Shown piece by piece: positions 11,487-23,612 of a stretch of DNA of 64,000 bases. The first letter of the stretch is position 1. Each line of letters opens with the position of its first letter. A model generated the notes under the pieces. It searched no databases. It was not told the origin of the DNA and saw nothing but the letters and a program-made list of their open reading frames with translations. This stretch comes from Beta vulgaris subsp. vulgaris (Eukaryota; Streptophyta; Magnoliopsida; Caryophyllales; Amaranthaceae). The stretch is from positions 44,765,216 to 44,829,215 of the forward strand of contig NC_079206.1 of NCBI RefSeq assembly GCF_026745355.1. Direction: 5' to 3'. A program made the position numbers and the translations under genes.

Positions 11487-13960
11487 TGTAATCCCCCACA
11501 TTTTTAAAGGATTTTCATAAATATATTAAGTTATTTATGTAGTTATATTTAAATCCAAATGAGTTTGGAAAATGTTTGACTTTTAAAAAGGGTTGACTAT
11601 TTTAAAAGTCAACTAAAAATTTTCATACTTAATAAATTGAAATTTTTAATTAAGCATGTTTAATAAAATTTAAGCATTAAAAATATTTATTAAAAAGAAG
11701 TTTATGGAATCGAAACTCCTAAAAGGAATAAAAAGGGAAAGAGTTATTGATGATAAAGTCCTAAGTGATCATCTTTTAGTCATCAAATAAATTTTAAATC
11801 TTATTCTTTTCCTAAATTCTAATCTTATCTCTTTTCCTAACCAAAAGGATTAGCCTTTTTAAATATCCTAAAACCCAATATTTTATCCACAATTATTTCT
11901 TCATCACGTCCTTCATACTTCTCCCTCACTCGACATTTTCTCTCTCCTCTTCTTTGTGCGTGAGTTCACTTTTCTCTCAAAAATCGTTTCTTCTTCGCTA
12001 AGTAACGTTTCTTGTTGAACAAGAACATGTCACAAATATTTTCTTGAAGCCAAACTCTGCTGCCGCCATCCTTGCTGCTGCCTTCAGTCCGGCGCTGCCT
12101 TCCTCCTCAATTTCGGTTGTTTTTCTTTACTTCTCCTTTAAGATTCCATTAAAGTCCTAATTTTTATTGTTATTTTATTACTATTTACATGATTATGATT
12201 TGAGTTATTATTTATTATGAAGAAATTTGTTTCGGTCTCATATGTATAAAAGAAAAATTTCAGATTTATTATTTTTAGTTTTAATCATGAAAGATAGGTT
12301 TTTAGGGTTTTAATCACTAGAACCGTATATTTAAAGTATAATATGAATTTTGATTGGAATACGATTTTTATATGCATTTAAAATATTTTCAGAAGTTTAG
12401 AAAATTTTATAGATGCTGGAAATTCAGAAAGTTAGTATTTTAAGGTTTTTAATGATTTTTAATCACTAGAATAGTTGTACTATACTAGGGATTAAAAATA
12501 ACGAGAGTTTAAATTATAAAAACGATTTTTAAAGACGTTTAAAAAGGTTTGGGACGTTTTAAAGTTGCTGTATTTTTTTTAGTTCAAGATTTAATTTTTA
12601 TTGTTGTAGGCGGAGAATTTATAGAAGGGGACTTTTAGACTAAAAGTGGCCTACCGTTGCGTTTATACAAGGTACGTACTAGTCTACGTGCTATATGGTT
12701 AGAAACATGCTTTAGGGATGTTTTTTTTTGTAGTATCATGTATAGGACCTTGTTGTTCATATATATGATTTACTGAGATTGCTTTACATGTTACTTGCCT
12801 GTGTGCTACATGTAAACTAAGAATATGTATAAGTAAGATTGTTTGTGTGGAAGTTTGATGCAAGCAGATAAGTTTAGTTTGGTATTAATTTGTGAGTGAA
12901 TTAATGTAAGTGAATTGGAATCATGTGTTACATAGATTCTTTGAAGTTATTTATTTATCTTATAAGAACCGTGGATCTTATTTGGTAATTATGAGTTATA
13001 CCTATATAAAGGTACAGTTTACTGTTGGCTAGGTTCAACAGGCAAGTTAGTAAAGAATAAAAGAAGTTAAAAGAGTCCTGAATGATGAGTTGTGAACTTG
13101 TTAATTCTAAGATAAAAAGGAGTTTTGTGATCTTATGTGATTATTAGTTATATGTGTTGTGTGCTTGGTTGGTGTCAACACAAGTATTAAAATGAATGCA
13201 ATGTAAAGTGAAACGAGATAGGTTATAGACTTTAGACTGGTGCACGTCTAGAGTTGGGCACTAAGGGTTGGGATACATAGTCCTCCGTGATATGTATTTT
13301 CCTAGGATTGGATTGATCACCTTTCCTTTTTAGCTCAAAGGTTCCTCGATATCGCAGGTCAATTGAATATGTGGTAGCTCTCATATCTCCTACTTCAGTA
13401 TAGACAACTCGTCCCATAACTATTCCATTTAAAGAAGAAATAGAAGTTTAGAATCTAGTTCAGTAAGAGTCATCTGCAGTTTGTTATATGCTTATTATTA
13501 TTTATGTTGTAGTATCATGTTTAGGATTATTTATGCCTGATATGTAGTACTCAGCTTTGCTGATTACGTGCTTGTCTGTGTTTGTGATCATGGCTTTGCC
13601 TATTGATCCTGTGGTGATCCTTCGGGGGAGCAGAGTCAAGAAAGCATTGACATTACAGGTTCGAAGATGCATACCATTGGGGAATCTGGAATGGAGAGGT
13701 TTTTGTGACATTAGTAGTATTTAAGTTGTTTCTAGGAATTTATATTTTCAGACTTTAGCTTTAAGTTGGTGTGTTTCAGTTCAAACATTGTTTGGTTTTT
13801 ATTTCATAAGTTAATAAAGTTGATTTTATTTTAGTAATTGTTTCCGCTGCAAAATTCTGAGTAAGCCGAAACGTTTTCACACGGGCGATAATGCCTGGGT
13901 AATTCTCTAGATTTGTTATAAAAGTATTTTCTAGAAAGAGAGAATTATCGGGGTGTTACA
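11487..13960 (+). repeat. LTR B, 2474 bp
   Basis: Begins TGTAATCCCCC and ends GGGTGTTACA, homologous to LTR A along its length. A TATA-like box lies at 13003-13010. Differences from LTR A are dominated by small insertions and deletions. Its 3' neighbour is not a primer site but an older LTR fragment, so this is the true 3' end of the tandem. Confidence 0.93.
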
Positions 13961-14322
13961 CTTTTTCTTTTGGGTATAGGAAAAGGAGATTGGGTTTAAA
14001 TAAAGTTTGATGATGAATAGGATTAATGAATTACAACTCCTAACATCAATAGAAAATCCTTTTACCTAATCCACTTAGAATTTTGGGTTCCTCAATCCCA
14101 TATAAACTTCTTTTTTAAATCAAATTATTATTTCAAATATTTTTCAAAACATACCTTAAGAAAATATTTTAACTTCCTTAAATCCTTAAAATAATTCTTT
14201 TGACTTTCAAATTAGTCAACCTTCTTTAAATAATTAAATCATTTCAAACTAAATTATGTTTAGATATAAATATATAAATACTAATATATATTTATAAAAT
14301 CCATAAAATTACGTGGATTACA
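13961..14322 (-). repeat. Truncated reverse-oriented gypsy LTR end
   Basis: This stretch ends GGATTACA, the reverse complement of the family's TGTAATCC start. It is recognisably similar to 35560-35929, the corresponding end of solo LTR C. The rest of the LTR should lie on the far side of the gypsy tandem, upstream of the window. It therefore marks the insertion target of the tandem. Confidence 0.75.
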
Positions 14323-15557
14323 CGGGAAAATGCAAATTTTAAAACTGAGAAAACATGGGAGAAACAGAATTTTTTTCTAACAATTTATTCAATGCTTTAT
14401 AATATCAATGAAAACAAAATTTAATATAACAAACAAGTTTAATTTATGAAGATTAGTGAGTGATGACTGTCGTACCAATACCACAACAAGTAATTAATGA
14501 ATAAAATAAGCCTAAGCCAACATATAAGTAAACAATAAAAACAAAAATTGACAACAAGATTGATGAAGGTCGTACCACAAACATGAATTGACATAAAAAA
14601 TAAATAATTGTAAAAAAGTACCTTTAGGAGGAGAAACTAGTGTGAAACTGTGAATTAAGAACTGTAAAAGGCAAAAGTACTATCCCATTAGTCAGTTTGG
14701 AGTTTGTATTGGTGTGGCGGTACATTATTAAATAAGTAGGGTTTGGACTTTTATATTAATATTCCAATACACGATTTTTACTAGCAAAAAAACCAGCTTC
14801 GTGGCGCGTGTCTGCCACGTCCTCCAACATTTTGACACACAAAACGTAAGGTAGTTTAGCGTGTTAGTGCTTCTGAGATTAAAATTGACAATCATTAATG
14901 ATATTGGGAGATATGATGACATGGAGTTCTTATTTGGAGCAAATTTTGGTGTGCAAGAAAAATAATTCTGATTTAGAAATACATTGTTGAGTTTGTGAGG
15001 AAGAAAAGTGAAAGAGTTGGGGAAAATTATGGAGGTTGACGTGGAGGTTGGAGTAATTGTTAATCTGATAAGACGATGGAGACAAATTTTGGTACACAAA
15101 AGAAATAAACTTCATCGTTTTTGTGAGGAGTTAAAGTAGATGGTTTTCAATTATTATTATTTTTATTTATTTTCTTTTCATTTCTCCCTTTTTATTATTG
15201 TTTTAGTCGAACATTTGTTATTATTTAGAAGTAATTGATTTGTATATTATTTTCTTCTCTTTCTACTTTTATTAACATTATTATTATTTCATTTTATCAT
15301 TCACTTGTTATTTGCAACTCTTGTAATTCATATAATTATCTAATTGCAAACATCTTTTATCATTACTTTATTGTTAGAGCAACTGATTTTTAGTCATACC
15401 TATAGTTAAAGGAAAAAAAAATAACCACTAGTTATAATTATTTAATTTAGACAAGTTTTAATTTTTCGTATATTACAAGGCCTAACTCCTAAGGTTCTAA
15501 GGTTTATTTGTTGTGGGGTTTCCAAAAGATGATTAATTGTGATGATTAGGCAATGAT
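14323..15557. other. Unassigned AT-rich DNA with a diverged short repeat
   Basis: No recognisable gene. A stretch of about 30 bases containing CAAATTTTGG is repeated in diverged form at 14936-14965 and 15078-15110. The open minus-strand frames over 14728-15115 have no family resemblance. Confidence 0.4.
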
Positions 15558-16052
15558 TGTAATATCCCGAGTTTTAACTATATTTTGTTAATAACTAATC
15601 TTGATTATTAAAAATAAAAGTGACCCTATAATAAACACTAAGACTTAATTATCATCGGATTGGTAAGATATGTTAAAAGGGTATTGAATATTTTGGTAAA
15701 TAATTTACTGATAATGAAGTTTATAAATGAAACCACTAAAATCATTCAAATAACTTGGTAAGTAATTTGGATATTAGACAAGGTGTTAGTAATAAATTCT
15801 GATGGCCCATTGTCCAAGTCCAAAGAACCTATGAGCTGAAAATAACCCAAGACTCCTTCCAAAATATTAGGAAACGTAAAAAATTAAAAGAAAAGAGGAA
15901 CATCATCTTCTTCCTCCTCCATACCTTGTAAGAACAAGGATGAAGTTTGCTCATCAAAGTAAAAAGACCACCTACTTTCCCCAACTCCACCTACTTTCCC
16001 CAACTCCAACTCAATATACTACTAAGCTTCTAGAAACCCAATGAATAGTTAC
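15558..16052 (+). repeat. Probable left part of a diverged LTR
   Basis: Starts TGTAATATCCCGAG, the typical 5' LTR signature of plant gypsy elements, and continues with a GGCCCATTGTCC...CTTCTTCCTCC segment that resembles U3/leader sequence. The matching 3' end was not found. The right-hand part may be the stretch with a TATA box near 21900, separated by several later insertions. Confidence 0.4.
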
Positions 16053-16694
16053 TGTTATGGCTGATTTTTATAGGTTGACATTGACGCAACAACTTAATGA
16101 CCTTGACATTATGACGCAAGGTTAGCCGCAGTATTGTGATATGAAGACTAAGTCAATGATACCAGGAACTGACATTCCGAGAAAGAAGGAATCAAGCTAG
16201 ATTATGCTTGACTGATGGAAATAGGTGCAAGCGGCGAGTGCACAAAGCGGAGGAGTAGTTACAACAACTCGAGCATAGTACGGAGGATCTCCGAGATTCC
16301 GGCAAAGTAGCCGTTGGAAAATGTTAGCTTATAGTTAGAGTATTTAAGCACTGAAAAAGGCATAGAAAAGATCACTTGTTTTATCAGAGAAAAATACATA
16401 AGTAAAAAAGACAATAGTCATTCTCATTCGAAAAACAACATTTGTACTTAGATCAAAAGATAGCTTGTAACGATCGTTGTTCGTCTGGAACGACGGTCAC
16501 CGATAATAGATTGGTGGAATCATCTCCACTCGCGGGTTTTACCCATCTTCATTGAGGTTTTTCGCGTCACCATTTCCTTGTGTCATTCCTCTGAATTTTC
16601 CCCCTTGCATCATTTTCGTACTTTGATCATACAAACATCTGGTTGTTGTGTCCCTAACATAAATCTTGTCGTAAGGCAAATTTTAGCATAAACA
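16053..16694 (+). mobile_element. Solo LTR, 642 bp, TSD GTTAC
   Basis: The sequence starts TGTTATGG and ends CATAAACA, an imperfect inverted pair. It is flanked by perfect 5-bp direct repeats GTTAC (16048-16052 and 16695-16699). Its size and a TATA-less GTATTTAAG promoter-like word near 16340 fit a Copia-type LTR. There is no internal region, so it is a solo LTR left by LTR-LTR recombination. Strand is assumed from the promoter-like word. Confidence 0.75.
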
Positions 16695-16956
16695 GTTACT
16701 CTTACAAACACATTATACCCAACGGATAGTTGTTAAACCCATGAATTTAGCCACTGATTTCTTGCAATCCATGGAAGCAAATGATTTTGGAATTTTTAAA
16801 TATGAAAATCTAGCTTCTGAGATAATCTTAACACTATAAATAGAGTAGCATGGTTCGAAATTTTGCATCACAAATCAACAAATAAAATGAATTAAAAAGA
16901 GTTGAAAACAAAAAAAAAAATCCTTCCTCTGTTTTTCGGCCTCCACTACAACCACC

Positions 16957-18848
16957 TAGGCCTGGAAAAAGTCGACACAACCCGACAACCCGACCTGAAG
17001 CCGACCTGAAATTAGCGGGTTTGGGTTGAGATTTTCAACCCGATTAGTTAAATGGGTCGACCTGAACCCGACCTGACAAGTTAAATGGGTCAGGTTCAGG
17101 TCGAATTTTCTGACCTGAAAATGACCCGCCTGACCTGATTTGTAAATGGGTCAAAATCAGGTCGGGTCAACCCGTATAACCTGACCCGAATAATTGAACT
17201 ATAAAACAGAAAATTGTTTTGAAATTTTGATATTTTTTCAGCCCAAAGACGTTGGGCCCAAAAAACAAAATGACGCTAAAATTTCTAAAATTCTAACGCC
17301 TCACTCTCTCTCTCTCAGTCCTAACTCCTAACCCTAAAATTTCTAACCCTTCCCTCACTTTCAGTCACTCCTCTTCTTCTTTGCTGCCGGCGCCGGCGCT
17401 TGCTAGTTGCTACTTCGTCTTCTTTGCCCCTCGCTAGTCGTTGATCCGTCTTCTTCCCCCCTCGCTGCTCGCTGCTCCGTCGTCTTCACCGCAATTGCTC
17501 GCTGCTCCGTCTTCTTCGTTCGTCGCTGCTTGAATCACTCACATCAGGTATTTCTTTGCTCGAATTTTGTTCAATTTTTTTAGTTTCTCTTTATTTCTTT
17601 CCTCGAATTTTGTTCTTATTTTCTTATTTTCTTCATTCTCCTTGAGAAATCAGAATTTTTGCTACTCGTCTTCAACATCAGGTTTTCTTCTTTTGTTAAT
17701 TTTATTTTCTTATTTTGTCCTATATTTTCTTATTTTCTTTCGTTTTTTTTTCTTGTTATTTTTCTTCTGTTTTTCTGCTATTTTTTTCTGTCATGCTATT
17801 TATTTCGTTTTGCTCTGTTATTTTATTTTGTTTTGTTCTGCTATTTTATTTTATTTTTTTCTGCTATTTTATTTCGTTTTTTATGGTATTTTATTTCGTT
17901 TTTTTCTGTTTTTTTCGATGTTATTTTCGTATTTTGACATTTATTTTCTTATTTTGTCCTTTATTTTCTTATTTTCTCATTTATTTTCTTATGCCTGTTT
18001 CATTTGTTTTTGGGTTGACTTTTTTTTCCTGTTTATATAGTTATAAGATTTTCTGGTTTATTGTGCCTGATTTTTTATGTGATTTGAGTCCTTGATTCAT
18101 CATGCATGAGGTTTTTGCTCACAAATTTAGTTTATTTTGTTGGTTTATGGTAATTTCTTTTTAAGTTTTGACGATTGATTATGGATAGATCTGGGCTTGT
18201 TTTTCTTAATCTCTTTCATTTATGTTTTTCGATTTAAACAGACATAATGTTCATTGTTTGTTTTAACTTTTAAGTGTGTATGTGCCTAAACTATAATCTA
18301 TACTCTTTGTCAACAGACTTGATTTGTTTATTTGTGGGATGCTTCGACGACTTAATATAAATTGTAGGTGTACTCTTCAATTATGATTTCTTAATCAATA
18401 TTACTTGAAATATTAATACTGTATTTTTTTGTTTTGTGCTTGTAGATCCAGATGACTTGGAAGTAAACCAAAAGATTGATGCAACTGAAACAAGACTTTT
18501 TCGAAATGATGAAGCTACATTATTTCCATTCTTTTAGACAATTTTGTTTGGGATTAAATTGTTGTTTTGCTTGAGAATTTTAAGATGCACTTGTTTGAAA
18601 AGTCAGGTTAAATGAACAAAATCAGGTTGACCCATCTTTGAATATAACAACCTGATTTATACCCAAAATAAAAGTTTCAGGTCAAATCAGGTCATTGTCG
18701 GGTTGACCCGAACCCGAAATTATCATGTTCAGGTTGTGTTTTTCAACCTGAAAGCTTAAATGGGTCAGGTTCGGGTTGGGGGTGGCTGACCCAAAATCAA
18801 CTGACCCGAACACGAACCTGACCCGACCTGATCTGTTTGACACCCCTA
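16957..18848 (+). mobile_element. Non-autonomous hAT transposon, 1892 bp, TSD CAACCACC
   Basis: Ends are TAGGCCTG... and ...TTTGACACCCCTA (inverted TAGGsGTG type), flanked by a perfect 8-bp duplication CAACCACC (16949-16956 and 18849-18856). An 8-bp TSD is diagnostic for hAT. Both ends carry dense subterminal repeats of ACCCGACCTGA/GGGTCAGGT type. The interior looks like remnants of a gene: a CT-rich leader (about 17300-17545), a very T-rich presumed intron, and an exon-like end after TTGTAG with a 30-codon frame ending in TAG (18446-18536). No transposase dimerisation domain remains. Confidence 0.85.
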
Positions 18849-19221
18849 CAACCACCACAACCCCACATTTCGACCACCACCGGAGAAATCCGACTGCACC
18901 ACCACTAAACGATGCCCAACAGCCACCCTTCTTTCCCTTCCCGCCCTCCCGTGCACTGCTCGCCTACAAATTCTCGCCCCCATTTTCTCTTCCTCCCCAG
19001 TCCCCTGCGAACCACCATGCACCATCGATACCCCTGCACGTCCCTCTGCTCGTTGTCCCTCTTGTCTCCTCGTTGATTGCCGATAAACCGCCACCCCTAT
19101 TCACCCCTCCCTCCGACGCGACTTGTTCACCCCTCCCTCCTCCCCGACTTCGCGTCACTATGTGTGTAGCTTTTGCGCAAGATTGATGACTTGTACTTTT
19201 TTGTCTTTTTCCACTTACACA

Positions 19222-19818
19222 ACCTTTTTTTTTGAAATTAACATTAATTCATTGATTCAAAGTCATACATCTACAATAGAAGTTAAAACTAAACAAATAC
19301 ATATCAAAATAAAATAAATACAATTCTAATATGATAAAACCACGATCGTTGAGTAGATCTAACACTTCTGAAAACCCTTGTCTTTCACATCGCTGTCTTA
19401 TGCAGCCTTCTGCAAGGGGGTCTATCGATCTTTTGTAGTTTTGAAGTAGAACCAGATTCAATTCAAGTGATTGTAAACGAAGTCTTGACATCTGTTGCAA
19501 CTCCGCACAAATTTCGATCAATAAATCAACATTTTGAATCACACAAAAACCCAAAAACAAATTCTCTAAACTCTCACATGGAGAGAGATAAAACCCAATA
19601 TATGGGTAGACATAATCCAATATATGGGTAGAAAAACTCTCCATTAGAGAGAGACTGAGATTTATTGGAAACATTAACATAAAAAACTAGTAATAAAACG
19701 AGAAAAGGGGCTTACCACTACCCAAAAGAAGGGTGGAAATAGCCCCTAGGTTGAAAATTAGGGTTTTGTGGGAGAGGAGAGAGAAGAGAGAAAAAGAAGG
19801 AGAGTGGGGGCGGTTGTT
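19222..19818 (-). mobile_element. Small retroposon with A tail and 9-bp TSD, minus strand
   Basis: On the minus strand it runs from a CT-rich 5' part through a 143-codon frame (19249-19680) to a run of nine A, followed by GGT. It is flanked by direct repeats ACTTACACA (19213-19221 and 19819-19827). The frame has no family I recognise; its middle (LNDRGFIILEL and neighbours) is not low-complexity. A 22-bp unit containing CCAATATATGGGTAGA is duplicated near 19590-19633. It is either a 5'-truncated LINE 3' end or a retroposed short transcript. Confidence 0.5.
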
Positions 19819-19940
19819 ACTTACACATTTTTATTTTTCGAAATGAGTTTACTTAAATAAGTAATAACAAGATTAATGTATATTTATTATTGGTCATATA
19901 AAACCACTTATAAGATATAGTTTATCAAGTCTCATACCTA

Positions 19941-20409
19941 TCTATACAAATATAATAAAAGACGTGCGAAAGAAAGCCTATGTGCCACATGACACTCTCC
20001 TCAAATTTATCGAACACGTGACCTTTGAAATGAAAAGTAAGAGCTTAACCATCAATACAATATTACTTTATAGTCTAATGTGTCAAATGAAATATGATGA
20101 AGTCTTGTAATAATTATAAATAACTAAAAAGACTTAAACAAATATATACATCTCTAACACTCTTATCACGTAACTTAGAAGAGAATATTGATGTCATATT
20201 CTCTTACCACGGTTCCTTTTAAGGGGAGTATTATTTTCAAACTCGAAATTTTCAAAAAAAATTTACTTATCATGTCGTGACGTGAATTTTTCAATTTCTT
20301 AATGAACAAAAAATACGAAAAGTAGAAAAATAAATTATGAAACTCAAAAATAATAACATATTTGTTTATTGTAACTGACTCGAGGCATCACCCGAGCAAA
20401 AAAAACTAG
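19941..20409 (+). mobile_element. Non-autonomous Helitron, 469 bp
   Basis: Starts TCTATACAAATATAATAAAA right after an A, and ends CTAG right before a T. Ten bases upstream of the end lies a GC-rich hairpin CTCGAGG-CATCA-CCCGAG (20379-20396). The TC start, 3' hairpin, CTRR end and A|T target are the standard Helitron signature. There is no Rep/helicase coding capacity. Confidence 0.7.
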
Positions 20410-21369
20410 TTATTTAAGTTAAAAGATGTTTAATTAGCATACATCCCTAATTAGTTTCAAAGTCACAACTATTTATAAACTTAGGAACTAGGCACATATG
20501 AATAAGTTTAAATGTTGATAATATGGAAATATGATAGACAAGATTTTCTAAGTATTAACTCGCTATAGTTAAAGAGATAAGTATAAAAAGGTTTTGTATA
20601 AGCTTTTATTGTATTACAATGTTAAATGAATTATAAGTTGTTCACTACGAAAACGCTAATTAAGTAAAGTTTTAAAATAGGTTGCCTCCCTTTCTCTCAT
20701 TTTTTGCTCTCTAAAGTCCTAGCCTTCCCTACCCCTTATTCATCAGTTAGGGGTTGCCATAGATGTTTTCATCCATGGTAAGCCCATTTTCTCCTTTTAT
20801 TTTTAATTTTTCGTTCTTTTTCTTGTTTTGTTGAATAAATTAGTATGGATTATTTTAATCTTTGTTGTGGAGATCTCCTTCTCCCATATGGAAATTGTGA
20901 GTTTTTTTTTTAATTTTTAGGTATGGGAAATTGTTCTCATTGGTTGAAGTTCGAGACTCAACCTGAAGGTATTGGAATATCGAATGCGGTAAACATGACT
21001 CGATCAAGAATGTTCTTCCCAAACTATATATATGTCAGAATGATATACTTGCACATCAATAGCTACTTGATTCAGCAAATACAAGGGGTTGTGTTATATT
21101 GCTCTATCTGCAGGTTCATTGTAGTTTCTTCGAAAACGAATTTGATATAACCTTGTTTGATTGCATCTTGTTTTTCTTTAATATTAATTTTAGATGTCGT
21201 TCGGCCTTCCATTAATGGAATTTCTCCTTCAAAATAAAAAAAGTAAAATTTTAAACCAACTCATATACTTGTTAAGTAATTTGCTAAAACTAAGAATCAT
21301 ACATTGAAGATCGCTAATATTACATTCCAATTAGTTACTAACTTATGAAAGTTCACGTTTTAAAATTTA
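20410..21369. other. Unassigned AT-rich DNA
   Basis: Contains an open frame at 20923-21150 beginning MGNCSHWLKFETQPEGIG after a possible splice acceptor (TTTTTAG). No family resemblance and no flanking exon were found. It may be a gene scrap. Confidence 0.3.
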
Positions 21370-22440
21370 AAAAGAACTCGTTACTCGTAGCTCAGTAAGG
21401 ACGACCTTAGAAAGATGATAAGAGGATTATTATACTGCAATGGAGGTAATTCTACTGCTAGTACCCACAATTCCCTTGATATGTATTTTATGAAATTATA
21501 ATATGCCACTGAAATGATGATTTATGAACATGTGTTTCTAAGTTACCGGATTATTATATATACATGTTTTGATTGAGTATTAAGAGATTCATATGATTCA
21601 ATAAGATTATATATGATAATCACTGATCATTGAGAATGATATTGTTTATGAGATATTACTGTAAGACTGAAAGTTACTGAGTTACTAAAATATATCGATT
21701 AAATGTTCAAGTAAAAGAAATATAACATGATAAAATAAAGTGAAAGAACTGGTTGGTTGTATCTAATGACTGATTGAAGGTCGTGCACGTACTGTATTGT
21801 ACTATTTACTGGGAGACTAGCTCATACTGTTTACTGGGGAACTGGCCCCCTATTGTTTACTAGTGTAGGGTAATTCTTGGGCCCATGTTGTTTCACAGTG
21901 GTGTATAAAAATACCGAGAGACGTCCCAACACTAACTGATGTACAACAGCCAAAGTAAAAAATTGAAAAAATGAGATCATGGATTATTAAAGTGAAGCTC
22001 GATGAATCTTGTTTTCTTAAATGTTTAAATAATTCTTTCCCCCTATTTTCATATTAAATGAATTGAAATGAGTTTATGTTGGCGAGGTAGTTTGTTTATG
22101 AGCCTCCACTCATAACATTTTGCTTTTGTGTTTTAGGTATGGTCAAACTGTTGCAAGAATTGTTGTTAAAAGGTTTAGGAATCTATTACTATGTCACTAT
22201 TACTTAAGGATTGTAAGCTCAAGTTGAATCATAACAGGAGATGATGGATCTCGTATATTGTTGATGTTTTTGTATCCTATATTTTGGGGGTTAGAATTAT
22301 TATAGTATGGATATTATTGTGACTATTATTGGTGTTTTTTATGATATTATGTATTATTGAAGGTTGTTTAGGATTATTATTATATTAGCGGGCCCATAAC
22401 CCATATATTTAAGTTCAATATTCGGTGACAAATTTTAAAT
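21370..22440 (+). repeat. Possible right part of a decayed LTR
   Basis: Non-coding, with a promoter-like GTGTATAAAAATACC near 21900, repeated TTTACTGGG words just upstream, and a T-rich downstream zone. The arrangement resembles the R/U5 part of plant gypsy LTRs. A terminal CA and a TSD were not identified. Confidence 0.3.
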
Positions 22441-23342
22441 TTTTTATCCACAACAGGAGTTTAAAATTTGGTGTCTATAATATCTTAAAACTATATTATT
22501 GATGAAGTGTGCTATATTTGAGATTGAGTCTACAATTAAAAAGTGTTGATTAACAATTTGAACATGACACCCCTTCTAAAAAGGACAAAATCAGAGCAAT
22601 TTACTCTTCAAGCTAGTATACGTATAAACACAAGGGGGAATCGTATAGAATTAACATTTTACCAATAAGAAAGTAGTTGTTATCAAATGACTAGCCAAAT
22701 TCGCCAATACTGCCTATACAAAAAACTACAAGTAAAAGACACTTGTCATAGTTGTAACACACACCCTATAACCACAATTATATCCTGCATCCACACTTTA
22801 TGAGTTTAACCAGAGAGAAATTATGTTCATAAGTCATAAACCCTAATTATCTTAAAATCTCATTTTGAGTAATAAAAGAAACTTCTACAAATTATAAACT
22901 CTAGTCGACACAAAATCTCAATGTAACATTTAAAAGATAGTCAACAATCACACACTCCACGCTAACCAAATCAACAACAAAAAACGCAACATTTCATGAA
23001 ATCATAAAAGAAGACAATAGAAATTGTTCATTCAAACAAAATAAATTTTTTTACATACTAATAAAGTGCTAAAATCGAAGCTTATAATTACACCACGATA
23101 AAATCAATAGCTCTGAAACAATCAAACATCAAAACCCAACAAATTTGAACTGCAAAGTATAAGATGAGAGAAATAAACCTTAGAGAGAGTTCCAGAAACC
23201 CTAGCTACGTAAGAGAAATAATGAAGAAGAGTGTGACAAGAAACCCTAAACCAAGCTTGAAGGAGCTTTAATGGTGAGAGAAGAGAGAGAGAGAAGAAGC
23301 GCGTTAAAAAGAAGAAGAGATATCATGTTTTAATGAGGATAA
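22441..23342. other. Unassigned AT-rich DNA
   Basis: No gene seen. A purine-rich GAGAGAAGAGAGAGAGAGAAG stretch near 23275 and AAACCCTA words nearby look like a minus-strand 5' leader, but no following reading frame is recognisable. Confidence 0.3.
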
Positions 23343-23612
23343 CTAGTCTTTAGGCCCGGGTTATGCCTCGAGTAAGAAAAATTTTCATTTATCAATATTG
23401 TACTTTAAAATGATAACACTAAATACAACTTGGTCTAATGATTAAAACTTTAGTACTGTATATGAACTTGAAGTCATGGGATCAAAACCTATACCATGCA
23501 ATTTCTAATTTTTTTTATTGTACATGGATTACATGAACTAAAACACCCCTAAGGAGAGTGCCACGTGGCACCGTTCCTTGTTTAGGAACGTCTTTTAATA
23601 TATTTATATAGA
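23343..23612 (-). mobile_element. Non-autonomous Helitron, 270 bp, minus strand
   Basis: Read on the minus strand it starts TCTATATAAATATATTAAAA and ends CTAG before TT, with a 3' hairpin CTCGAGGCATAACCCGGG. Both ends closely match the element at 19941-20409, so the two are members of one family in opposite orientation. Confidence 0.65.

Larger units (their letters stand above)
2671..13960 (+). mobile_element. Ty3/gypsy chromovirus (Tekay/Del-like), LTR to LTR, tandem with copy 1
   Basis: A complete element: LTR A (2671-5121), primer-binding site, leader with an extra ORF, gag, protease-RT-RNase H-integrase-chromodomain, polypurine tract, LTR B (11487-13960). Both LTRs begin TGTAATCCCCC and end GGTGTTACA. 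LTR A is also the 3' LTR of the upstream copy, whose internal region occupies 1-2670, so the locus reads internal-LTR-internal-LTR. The 3' flank starts CTTTT, the presumptive TSD; its partner lies outside the window. The insertion is in a reverse-oriented LTR of the same family. All reading frames are disrupted, so the element is non-autonomous today. Confidence 0.93.

Noticed and set aside
14728..15115. Overlapping minus-strand ORFs of 61 and 123 codons
   Set aside because: Two frames over the same AT-rich stretch, with no conserved motif and no splice context.
17567..18095. Long open frames rich in Phe/Leu/Ser
   Set aside because: They arise from a T-rich presumed intron inside the hAT element; composition, not coding, keeps the frames open.
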